A stretch of 64,000 nt of DNA. Source: Rahnella ecdela. GTDB taxonomy: Bacteria > Pseudomonadota > Gammaproteobacteria > Enterobacterales > Enterobacteriaceae. Shown here in pieces: positions 40,282 to 47,824 of this stretch. The translations under genes and the position numbers were made by a program. Below the pieces are notes generated by a model. It was given only the letters and a program-made list of their open reading frames with translations, was not told the origin of the DNA and ran no database searches. The DNA lies in the NCBI RefSeq assembly GCF_019049625.1, contig NZ_JAFMOY010000133.1, positions 248,001-312,000 of the forward strand, in the 5' to 3' direction. Numbering within the stretch: the stretch's first letter is position 1; each line of letters starts with the position of its first letter.

Positions 40282-41073
40282 ATGATTGATAACGCAGAGT
40301 CGCTCAGCGGGCCGAAGGCGCTGGGTACATTTTTACGCACGCACCGCGAACGCGTGACACCGGAAATGGTGGGCTTACCGGGCTCACCGCGCCGCAGAAC
40401 CAGCGGGCTGCGGCGTGAAGAACTGGCGCAAATCAGCGGTATCAGCGCAACGTGGTATACGTGGATTGAGCAGGGGCGGGATGTGTCGATATCAGCCTCC
40501 ACGCTTGACCGTCTGGCGAAATCACTGCGTATGGAGCCTGCCGCACGCGAGTATTTATTCAGCCTCGCGTCGGTGAAAGATCCTCAAGCGTTGCCCTCTT
40601 CCGCCGCGCCGGACGCGGGCCTAAAAGAGTATGTCAATCAGCTGACCTGCCCCGGTTATTTGCTCGACAGTTGCTGGAATATGCTGGCCTGGAATCCGCA
40701 GGCCGGTGCGCTTTTCAGCGGCTGGCTCGGCGTGGATGAACATCCTAATTTGCTGGATTTTATGTTTCTGCATCCGCTGGCCCGCCAGCTGGTGACCAAC
40801 TGGCCGGAACGCGCCAAGCGAGTGGTGGCAGAATTTCGCGCCGAAACAAGCCATTACCCGCATTCAGAGGCGGTCCGTCAGTCGGTGCTCCGGTTACGGG
40901 AACGCAGCAACGAATTCAGTCAGTGGTGGACGCAGCAGGAGGTGCTGGCGCGCGAAGGTGGCGAAAGGCGCTTTAACCATCCGCTCAGCGGTGAAATCCG
41001 CTACCGGCAACAGACATTTTTCCCGGCAGGCTATGCAGAATGCAAACTGGTGATGCTGCTGCCGGAAGAATAA
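40282..41073 (+). CDS. XRE-family regulator with MmyB-like ligand-binding domain
   Basis: A 263-residue regulator. The helix-turn-helix lies in GLRREELAQISGISATWYTW followed by IEQGRDVSIS, and the C-terminal part (from about 105) is a PAS-like MmyB domain with DSCWNMLAWNPQAGALF and LTNWPERAKR-like blocks. In this family, members often repress a divergent oxidoreductase or methyltransferase gene and sense a small hydrophobic ligand; here the divergent gene is a UbiE-like methyltransferase. Palindromic operators lie between them. Confidence 0.88.
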   Translation: MIDNAESLSGPKALGTFLRTHRERVTPEMVGLPGSPRRRTSGLRREELAQISGISATWYTWIEQGRDVSISASTLDRLAKSLRMEPAAREYLFSLASVKDPQALPSSAAPDAGLKEYVNQLTCPGYLLDSCWNMLAWNPQAGALFSGWLGVDEHPNLLDFMFLHPLARQLVTNWPERAKRVVAEFRAETSHYPHSEAVRQSVLRLRERSNEFSQWWTQQEVLAREGGERRFNHPLSGEIRYRQQTFFPAGYAECKLVMLLPEE

Positions 41074-41221
41074 AATCATAAACAGGCAGCTCGCTGTTTT
41101 TTCTCGCTTATTTTTTCTGGCTTAGCGGCATTTTCGCCAATTGACAGATTGATGCCAGATATGTGAGGCTGACTTTTTGGTTTCCTAAACTATTGGTTTC
41201 CTCAATGACAGGATAATGCCC

Positions 41222-41770
41222 ATGCTGACACGCCAGATTTATCAGGATGATGAGATTGAGATCCGCGCCGCTACAGAGCTGGAAGCCATCACTCACTTTG
41301 CCGCCGTTCAGGCCTCGGTCAATGAAATTGGCGCATGGGAAAGCTGGTGTTCCGATAAATATTCTCTTGATGACAGCCGCAAATATCTCACCGACAGTGA
41401 GCAAAAACGTCATCGCGGCGTAGAATTCAATTTCTGTGTTTTTGAACGTTCCGGCGGTAATCTTATTGGCAGCGTAGGCATCAACCGCATCGTTCAGGAA
41501 TATAAATTTTCAAATCTCGGCTACTGGATCCGTACCGGTTATACCGGCCGGGGACTGGCAACGCTGGCTGTCAGAGCCGCAGCGCGTTTTGCGTTTACCG
41601 AACTGGAACTGACCCGTCTGGAAATCGTGGTGATGGACGACAATGAGCGCAGCCGCCGGGTAGCAGAAAAAGCGGGGGCGACGTCCGAAGGACTGCACCG
41701 TAACCGGCTTTATTATCACGGCCAGCCGCGTGATGCCTGGGTGTATTCTTTGATCCCTGGCGATCTCTGA
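41222..41770 (+). CDS. GNAT family N-acetyltransferase (RimJ/RimL-like)
   Basis: A 182-residue acetyltransferase. The acetyl-CoA motif is YWIRTGYTGRGLATLAVRAA, with LEIVVMDDNERSRRVAEKAG next, and HGQPRDAWVYSL near the end; the group acetylates ribosomal-protein N-termini, spermidine or amino acids. Two in-frame ATGs exist (41216 and 41222); the second has better spacing to AGGA. It lies 34 bp before sseA and may share its transcript. Confidence 0.85.
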   Translation: MLTRQIYQDDEIEIRAATELEAITHFAAVQASVNEIGAWESWCSDKYSLDDSRKYLTDSEQKRHRGVEFNFCVFERSGGNLIGSVGINRIVQEYKFSNLGYWIRTGYTGRGLATLAVRAAARFAFTELELTRLEIVVMDDNERSRRVAEKAGATSEGLHRNRLYYHGQPRDAWVYSLIPGDL

Positions 41771-41804
41771 GGCTGGCTCCACAAAAAAGATAAGGCAACA
41801 GAAC

Positions 41805-42650
41805 ATGACTTTTTCTACCCATACCGTTTCTACTCAATGGCTGGCAAAAAATCTGAACTCACCGGATGTCGTCATTATCGATTGCCGTAAATCGAAGCCG
41901 GGCATTACGCCACCGGTGGATTTTCACGGCAAATATCTTGAAGCGCATATTCCGAATGCGATTTATGTGGAAGTCGACAGCATTTCCGACTGCACAACCG
42001 GCCTGCCGCATATGATGCCAACCGCAGAGGAATTCGCTGCGTCGATGAGCCGTTTAGGCGTCGCGGATACGCAAACCATCGTGCTTTATGATGAAGGCGA
42101 TCTGTTCTCCGCGCCACGCGTGTGGTGGATGCTGACCAGCTTCGGCGCGAAAAGCGTGCGCGTGCTGGATGGCGGCCTGAATGCGTGGATTGCCGAAGGT
42201 AAACCGACCCAAAGCGGTGAGCACACCCGCGTACCCTCAACGTTTAACGCGAAACTGGTGCGTCCGGTCGTCGTCAGTGCAGAACAGGTCAAAGACGCGC
42301 TCGGCAAAGTGCAGATTATCGACGCCCGTTCGCTGGCGCGCTTTAAAGCCGAAGCTCCGGAACCGCGTCCGGGGCTGCATGGCGGCCATATTCCCGGCAG
42401 CCTGAGTGTACCTTTTACCGAGCTGACGCAGGACGGACACCTGAAATCGCCAACGGAGTTGAAAGCTACGTTTGAAAAACTGGGCGTTAATCTCAATAAA
42501 CCGGTGATCACCAGTTGTGGTTCCGGTGTGACCGCAGCGGCACTGGCGTTCGGACTGGATTCTCTGGGTGTGAAAGATGTGCAGCTTTACGACGGTTCGT
42601 GGGCTGAATGGGGCGATGTGAACGAAGATTTCCCTATCGAAACGCACTGA
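41805..42650 (+). CDS. sseA: 3-mercaptopyruvate sulfurtransferase
   Basis: A 281-residue tandem-rhodanese enzyme moving sulfur from 3-mercaptopyruvate to cyanide or thiols. The inactive N-terminal rhodanese domain carries IIDCRKSKPGI; the C-terminal domain has the active-site loop SCGSGVTAAAL, with CGSGVT rather than CRKGVT, which marks mercaptopyruvate rather than thiosulfate preference. Length equals E. coli SseA. A clear terminator follows. Confidence 0.95.
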   Translation: MTFSTHTVSTQWLAKNLNSPDVVIIDCRKSKPGITPPVDFHGKYLEAHIPNAIYVEVDSISDCTTGLPHMMPTAEEFAASMSRLGVADTQTIVLYDEGDLFSAPRVWWMLTSFGAKSVRVLDGGLNAWIAEGKPTQSGEHTRVPSTFNAKLVRPVVVSAEQVKDALGKVQIIDARSLARFKAEAPEPRPGLHGGHIPGSLSVPFTELTQDGHLKSPTELKATFEKLGVNLNKPVITSCGSGVTAAALAFGLDSLGVKDVQLYDGSWAEWGDVNEDFPIETH

Positions 42651-42674
42651 ATTTACTGTACGTCAGAAATCTTC

Positions 42675-42700
42675 ACCGGGCCTCAGGCCCGGTTTTTTTA
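42675..42700 (+). terminator. intrinsic terminator of sseA
   Basis: ACCGGGCC, TCA, GGCCCGGT followed by T7. Confidence 0.93.
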
Positions 42701-42716
42701 TGCCTATTTCAGGGAC

Positions 42717-43508
42717 TCATGACGTGGTCAGTTCACGGACGCCAAACTCCTGAGCAATGTTTTTCATCAATGTAATTACGCCATACGCCTGACGCGGCAC
42801 TTCACTAAACTCTTCAATCAGCAGCGGCTTACTGACCGGTTCGTGCGCAATTTCATGCAGTGCCTGACGTAAAATAGCCAGATGTTCCGGCAAAGTTTTT
42901 GCCGAGGTGATCAGCGGCAAACCCGGCACTGCCGCTGTCTGGCCGATAATCACCAGACCGCTGAGTGCTGACGGCTCGTGGCGGTGCAAAAGCTCCAACG
43001 TCACGCAGTCAATCGCCGCCAGGTCTGCCCGGTTTTGCTGAACATAATGCAGGGATCCATGGTGACTGCCGGTAGCGGTGGCCTGAGAGAAGAATTGCCC
43101 GCACTGCGCCAGCGGTGCCACCAGCGCCCGCAGACTGTTGTAGCCGGACTGCGAATCGGTGCTGTTGAACGCCAGACGCCTGTGACGAAAATCAGACAAA
43201 TGCAACTTTGCATCTTCCTCACGCGCCAGCAAAAAACTGCGGTAACGATAACCGTCGCAGCCCGGCGCCCGGTAACTGAAAGTGCCCACCACCTGAACAT
43301 CCGGCAGACTTTCTACCAGCGGAAAGCCACAAGTCTGACTCAGCAGCAGATCCGGCTGCTGCCAGTGCGTAAACAAATCCTGTGGCCAGCTCAGTGATTG
43401 CGGTGTGACATTCAGACCTGAACGCTTCAGCTTTTCCCGCAGAACATCGGCGAAAGCTTCCACGTCCGGTTCAGAGACAGCATACATCGGTAAAGACATC
43501 AGCATCAT
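42717..43508 (-). CDS. signal-less PhnD-like substrate-binding-domain protein
   Basis: A 263-residue protein of the PhnD/phosphonate-binding fold: SLPMYAV at the start, QPDLLLSQTCGFPLVE, GYRYRSFLLAREED, FNSTDSQSGYNSLRAL and ADLAAIDCVTLELL. No signal peptide is present: the start with GGAG seven bases upstream leads straight into the fold, so it is probably cytosolic and not an ABC receptor. No permease or ATPase is near. It starts 12 bp after the desaturase stop, so they form an operon; the role may be ligand sensing or delivery. Confidence 0.78.
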   Translation of the reverse strand: MMLMSLPMYAVSEPDVEAFADVLREKLKRSGLNVTPQSLSWPQDLFTHWQQPDLLLSQTCGFPLVESLPDVQVVGTFSYRAPGCDGYRYRSFLLAREEDAKLHLSDFRHRRLAFNSTDSQSGYNSLRALVAPLAQCGQFFSQATATGSHHGSLHYVQQNRADLAAIDCVTLELLHRHEPSALSGLVIIGQTAAVPGLPLITSAKTLPEHLAILRQALHEIAHEPVSKPLLIEEFSEVPRQAYGVITLMKNIAQEFGVRELTTS

Positions 43509-43520
43509 GCGACCACTCCG

Positions 43521-44528
43521 TCAGGGGGTTTCCTGCTGATAATCATAGTCGCTGCGCGCGGTTTGCACAGACTCACCGGTGCTGGCAAACGGATGCGCTT
43601 CCACACAGACCGGTTTCAGCGTGTGGTGCCGGAACCACTGCCGGTACCCTTTCACCACAAATCCCTCGCTGCGCGCAATGTAAACGTCGCGTTCGGCAAA
43701 ATACACCTGACGCAGCGCATACCAGGGTACGCCCGGTAAATCGTGATGTACCAGATGATAATTGAGATTAAGAAACAGTAGTCGCCAGATAAAACCGGCT
43801 TCATTCAACGTTGAGCGTGCCTGCGGCGAATGCTCGGCGCGATGCTCATAAAAGGAGCGGACTTTAGTCAGGCTCAGCGCGGGATAACTCACCGCCAGAA
43901 TGAAATACCCGGCTGACAGGCCGCGAAGCGACATCCAGTACAACAACCCTGTCAGCAAAACCCCGTGGAATATCCACATTCCCACCGTGCGCCAGTCCCC
44001 GTGAAATATCGCAGACAGCGCGCCGGTCAGCGTGGCGGAAATATCCAGCAACGGCCCGATCAGCATCCGTCCCGGCAGTGTGTTACGCAAACGGACAACT
44101 GCTTTCATCGCCGGTGACAGGCTTTCCCAGCTGGCACGGCTGAAATAATAAGCCTCAGGATCGTCGCCGGGCAGCGTCAGATGTTCATTACGGTGATGCT
44201 GTAAATGCGTGTCGCGATACAGGCCGTAGGGATACCAGACCGCCAGTGGCAGCGTGCCGAGCAGCTGATTCAGCCAGGGTTTGCGGGTCGGATGTCCGTG
44301 AATAAGTTCGTGTAGCAGCGACATATACCAGGTCGTGAACCAGATAAGCGCAGGCGTGGCAATCCACGCAGTGATGTCGTGCCAGAAATACACCAGCGCA
44401 AACCAGCCGCCATAAACCGTAGCGATCAGTGTCCAGGTAGGGATTTCCAGCCGCCACCAGAAACGGGCGGAGCGTGCAGCAATGTCTGCCCGCTGACGGG
44501 CGTTGAGGTAAAACGAGGAGGACGCCAT
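43521..44528 (-). CDS. membrane fatty-acid desaturase family protein
   Basis: A 335-residue integral-membrane di-iron enzyme with four to five helices and histidine boxes HELIHGH (73-79), HLQHHRNEH (108-116), and NYHLVHHDLPGVPW (near 265-278), plus FYEHRAEH. These coordinate two irons in desaturases and hydroxylases. The substrate (acyl lipid or other) is not evident. The only early ATG is 44528; no ribosome site precedes it, and an 11-bp inverted repeat abuts the start. It heads a two-gene unit with the PhnD-like protein. Confidence 0.85.
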   Translation of the reverse strand: MASSSFYLNARQRADIAARSARFWWRLEIPTWTLIATVYGGWFALVYFWHDITAWIATPALIWFTTWYMSLLHELIHGHPTRKPWLNQLLGTLPLAVWYPYGLYRDTHLQHHRNEHLTLPGDDPEAYYFSRASWESLSPAMKAVVRLRNTLPGRMLIGPLLDISATLTGALSAIFHGDWRTVGMWIFHGVLLTGLLYWMSLRGLSAGYFILAVSYPALSLTKVRSFYEHRAEHSPQARSTLNEAGFIWRLLFLNLNYHLVHHDLPGVPWYALRQVYFAERDVYIARSEGFVVKGYRQWFRHHTLKPVCVEAHPFASTGESVQTARSDYDYQQETP

Positions 44529-44562
44529 AATGTGCCAGAGTAAGAAACCTTTGGCACATTAT
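44527..44562 (-). promoter_or_regulatory. 11-bp inverted repeat abutting the desaturase start codon
   Basis: ATAATGTGCCA (44527-44537) and TGGCACATTAT (44552-44562) are perfect complements with a 14-base loop, ending in the first two bases of the start codon. In RNA it would form a hairpin next to the ATG, with AAAGG at the loop side; in DNA it could be an operator. Confidence 0.55.
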
Positions 44563-44569
44563 CTGGCAG

Positions 44570-44621
44570 AGAAAAGCCGCCGCTAACTAACTTTAAACGC
44601 TATCTATTGCCAGTTAGCGGC
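44570..44621 (-). terminator. terminator of the agp-like gene
   Basis: On the minus strand CCGCTAACT and AGTTAGCGG form a 9-bp stem around a 23-base loop, followed by CGGCTTTTC. The loop is long, so strength is uncertain. Confidence 0.5.
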
Positions 44622-44629
44622 TTAAGGCA

Positions 44630-45931
44630 TCAACCCTGTAAATCCTTTTGCACGGCCTGATTAAACTGCTCCATCGGGCAGAAACCTTGCTTATCAACGG
44701 CACAACCTTCGATTTGCAACGTGACGCGTTCCGGTGGATTTTTCAGGCTCAGCGCCACATTGTTGCGCAGCTGACGGGCCGTCGGATAAACATACTCAAT
44801 CTTCATCAGATCTTTATCCGTCTTTTTATCGTGCCAGCGCTGGAAGACCACGGTTCCATTGATTGGCGTGCGTTCGTACTGACCCGGCAGCTGGTAATCC
44901 TGAGTTTTCAGCGCCGCAAGCAGTGACGCGATATTCGAATCATGCCCGACCAGCACCGCCAGTTTTGCCTGTTGTGCCGCTTTCTGATCTGCGGTCGTCG
45001 CCAGTTTTGGATCCAGCACGCCAGAAATAAAGGTCAGCAACGGTTTAGCCGCATTGGCAGCAATCGCCGGTGAGCCAAACAGCGTTTCGTGATAAAGGTT
45101 TTTGATATCCTCCAGTTTCTTCCACTGCTCTGGCGTAGTGATTTTGCCCCACGCCACGTCTTTCATCGGATAACCTTCGTAATATTGCAGCATAAACGCA
45201 TCAGCCGCGCCGGTCGCCATACGTAGCGGCCCCGTAATACCTGGTTCTTTACCCTGCGTCAGTACGACGTCTGAAGGCTGAGAAGCCAGATCGCACTGCT
45301 GTTTTTCTTTGCAGATTTTACTGTTTTTATAATCGAGGATACTTTCCAGCAGCTGGTAGTTTGGCTTGAGGCGCTGATTCAGCCCCGCCAGACCGCCCTC
45401 ACCTGCGTGCTGGTTAACAGAATTCAGTGCGTTGGTTTTGAAAGTCTCGTTCACATCTGCGGTGATAATCGGGTTAAACACCGGATCCATTTTGCCGATT
45501 TCTACGCGGTTAATAACGGATACATCACAACCCGGAAAAGCCCCCGTGGAGAAATGTTTCGCGGTATCAATGGTGCGCGGCAAGCTGTTGGCATAGGTAA
45601 AGACCTGTGCATTTGCCGGGCAACCGGTAGCAGGCAGCAATTTATCCTTCGCCAGCCAGGCGCGGAAGTAACGGCCCATATGTTCTGAATTCTGGCCGCC
45701 TTTTGGCGTCAGCAAGCCCCCTTCGGTTTTCCACACCGGCCAGGTATGCGTCGTGGATTCGGCGAGCACGTCACCGTAATTGACAAGCGGCGCGCGGATG
45801 CCGTGACGGCTGAGTACCAGAACTTGCTGGAGCTCTAAATTGTCAGACTGAGCCGCCTGAGCGGCTGGAAGCGAAAGCGGTAAAACGCAGGCAAGTGCAG
45901 ACAACGCAAGATAACGGGATGCTTTTTTCAC
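44630..45931 (-). CDS. agp: periplasmic glucose-1-phosphatase-like histidine acid phosphatase
   Basis: A 433-residue precursor with a Sec signal (cleavage near AQA|AQSD, about 27). Active-site motifs are SRHGIRAP (His43 nucleophile) and VLVGHDSNIASLLAAL; CEKEKQQC-like cysteines (ICKEKQQC) and the GCAVDKQGFCPMEQF end match E. coli Agp closely. It would release phosphate from glucose-1-phosphate, or phytate, in the periplasm. I chose the GTG at 45931, six bases after AAGAGGA, which yields a normal signal peptide; the longer frame does not. Confidence 0.88.
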   Translation of the reverse strand: MKKASRYLALSALACVLPLSLPAAQAAQSDNLELQQVLVLSRHGIRAPLVNYGDVLAESTTHTWPVWKTEGGLLTPKGGQNSEHMGRYFRAWLAKDKLLPATGCPANAQVFTYANSLPRTIDTAKHFSTGAFPGCDVSVINRVEIGKMDPVFNPIITADVNETFKTNALNSVNQHAGEGGLAGLNQRLKPNYQLLESILDYKNSKICKEKQQCDLASQPSDVVLTQGKEPGITGPLRMATGAADAFMLQYYEGYPMKDVAWGKITTPEQWKKLEDIKNLYHETLFGSPAIAANAAKPLLTFISGVLDPKLATTADQKAAQQAKLAVLVGHDSNIASLLAALKTQDYQLPGQYERTPINGTVVFQRWHDKKTDKDLMKIEYVYPTARQLRNNVALSLKNPPERVTLQIEGCAVDKQGFCPMEQFNQAVQKDLQG

Positions 45932-46103
45932 AAGTGATCCTCTTAATGAATAGTTTTGTAGATTCCCTGAAAACAAAAAACACCACAAAAACCAACAGAT
46001 TGATTCTTGCGGTGAATTTTCAGCATAGTGGAATATTCATCAAAAGGGAGGGATCAGGTTCACATCCTGAATCTGGTCTTTGTTCAGTCACAAAGAAAGC
46101 GGC

Positions 46104-46715
46104 TCAGAACTGATACCTCAACCAGGCAAAGAAAACGTTGCCGTTGTTATAGGTTCCGGGAATATACGTCGCCTGAAATGTCAGTTTGTCATAACCGATG
46201 GATGCCAGCGGTAAAACAATGGGGATCGGAATATAGGCGTAGTCATCACGCGCTGTCACCGCCGCGGTATATCCTAAACCTAAACGAAAGTTTTTATCTT
46301 CCGCAGGCGTCCATATTTTCTCCCAGCCATAGCCACCGATAGGTTCCCATTTATTATGAGAATCCTTAAACGCCATAAAATAGATGCCGTTCCAGTTACC
46401 TTTTTCATCGTAGCGGGAAATACCATAACCCCCGCCCCACGGACGCTCGTTGTATCGGTCTGTTTTCTCTTTATCGTAAGTTAAACGGTTATGCCAGGTA
46501 ATGACCGGCAGATAGAGATCTTGTGAATCTGAATCATTCCAGGTCGTCGAGACTTTATCTTTAAAGTCTGACCAGGTGTCAGAAAAACTGAATCCCTGCT
46601 GCTGGCTTTCAGGCGTAGTTATGGGACTGACTCCGCTATTTGTCGCCCAAGCAACCGGACTAAATAAAGCGATACATAAAAACTGATTTTTCCCTATGAA
46701 ATTTTTCAACCGCAT
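46104..46715 (-). CDS. pagP: lipid A palmitoyltransferase PagP, copy 1
   Basis: Outer-membrane beta-barrel enzyme moving palmitate from phospholipid to lipid A, giving resistance to cationic peptides. The 203-residue precursor has a signal (about 1-24) and the 8-stranded barrel. Catalytic residues align with E. coli His33, Asp76, Ser77 as His75, Asp118, Ser119 (spacing 43 conserved); [17 protein letters not shown] and [19 protein letters not shown] are nearly identical to E. coli. It lies directly downstream of a second copy. Confidence 0.93.
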   Translation of the reverse strand: MRLKNFIGKNQFLCIALFSPVAWATNSGVSPITTPESQQQGFSFSDTWSDFKDKVSTTWNDSDSQDLYLPVITWHNRLTYDKEKTDRYNERPWGGGYGISRYDEKGNWNGIYFMAFKDSHNKWEPIGGYGWEKIWTPAEDKNFRLGLGYTAAVTARDDYAYIPIPIVLPLASIGYDKLTFQATYIPGTYNNGNVFFAWLRYQF

Positions 46716-46923
46716 AATTATTCTCACTTCTTTTTTTAAGCTTTATCATATACAAAGCATGGTAGAAGAAGTTAAACGCGGGCATAACAAAAAACAGTTG
46801 CATACTATAATTATATGAAATTACAGTGATTGGGTTTTTATTTATCGGAATTATCTGTGAGGCATTTACGATAAATTTAAATTCCTCAGACACTTTATTA
46901 CAGAAATATCTTACAGACAGGTC

Positions 46924-47553
46924 TTAAAAATCCCAGCGGAACCAGCCGAAGAGGACATTCCCTTTTGTGCTGGTTCCCGGAACATAAGTGGCCTGGAAAG
47001 TCAGCCGGGAATACCCCGCGGAAACCAGCGGCAATACCATCGGAAACGGCACGTAATCATAATTATCACGCGCCGAGACGGCGGCGATATATCCGACACC
47101 TAAGCGGAACTCTTTATCATCCAGCGGTTGCCATATTTTTTCATATCCGTATCCCGCAACCGGTTCCCATTTATTAAAGGAGTCTTTAAAGGCCATGGCA
47201 TAAAGTGCGTGCCAGTTGCCCTTTTCATCATAACGTGAAATACCATAACCGCCACCCCAGGGATGCTCGTTATATCCTTCAATTTGTTTTTTACTGTGTG
47301 TATGCCGGTTATGGCGTGTTAGTACAGGAAGAAAGAGATCGTGATTTTGCGGCGCATCCCAGGTTTCAGTTATGTTGTTTTTAAAAGAAGCCCACAGTCC
47401 TTCATCATTATTCTGAGAAGAAATATTCTGTTCCTGAGGGTTAATAACTTTTTCCTGCGCCTGTACATTAATGGACACTAATAATGAGAGCGCAATAATC
47501 AAATATGAGAGTGCCGCACGAGAATTCGCGAGAAGTATATTTTTCATTGGCAT
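46924..47553 (-). CDS. pagP: lipid A palmitoyltransferase PagP, diverged copy 2
   Basis: A 209-residue paralogue with signal peptide (about 1-32). The catalytic trio is kept as His81, Asp124, Ser125, and [20 protein letters not shown] is intact. It differs where copy 1 matches E. coli: the loop [14 protein letters not shown] becomes HSKKQIEGYNEHPW, and the Trp after Gly in the GYGW motif of the acyl pocket is Tyr (AGYGYEK). It may still be active with altered selectivity. The 208-bp gap to copy 1 contains no terminator I can see; each copy may have its own promoter. Confidence 0.9.
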   Translation of the reverse strand: MPMKNILLANSRAALSYLIIALSLLVSINVQAQEKVINPQEQNISSQNNDEGLWASFKNNITETWDAPQNHDLFLPVLTRHNRHTHSKKQIEGYNEHPWGGGYGISRYDEKGNWHALYAMAFKDSFNKWEPVAGYGYEKIWQPLDDKEFRLGVGYIAAVSARDNYDYVPFPMVLPLVSAGYSRLTFQATYVPGTSTKGNVLFGWFRWDF

Positions 47554-47768
47554 ATAAGCCCTGTTGAGTTGACCTGAGCATTATATGACGCCTAATACAT
47601 ATGAATAGTTAATGATACATTAAGTAAAAATAAACCAACTGAATGCAATAGTCGCTTACTCATCAAAAAACAGAGAGTTAGCATTTTCGCCAGAAGACCG
47701 AGCTGACATATTATTTTACATTTACCCACGCAGACGACGACTGCTTTTATTTCCTGATTTTCAGGCAT
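47554..47768. other. pagP upstream region
   Basis: AT-rich spacer between pagP copy 2 and purL. A GGTTTA (near 47634, minus strand) could be half of a PhoP box, but its partner at the expected spacing is poor. I see no sRNA gene here. Confidence 0.35.
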
Positions 47769-47799
47769 AAAAAAATCCGCAGGCTTTCGCACTGCGGAC
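47769..47799 (-). terminator. intrinsic terminator of purL
   Basis: On the minus strand TCCGCAG and CTGCGGA form a stem followed by T7. Confidence 0.9.
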
Positions 47800-47824
47800 T
47801 TTAATTACCAGAGCTGTTTAACGA

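Noticed and set aside
47625-47645. Possible PhoP box upstream of pagP copy 2
   Set aside because: One GGTTTA half is present but the second half at the correct spacing matches at only about three of six positions.
47554-47768. GlmY-type small RNA next to purL
   Set aside because: E. coli has glmY downstream of purL, but gene order differs here (pagP follows) and no similar structured RNA is recognisable.
47592-47792. 66-codon minus-strand frame between pagP and purL
   Set aside because: Starts in the purL terminator region, has no ribosome site and no recognisable features.
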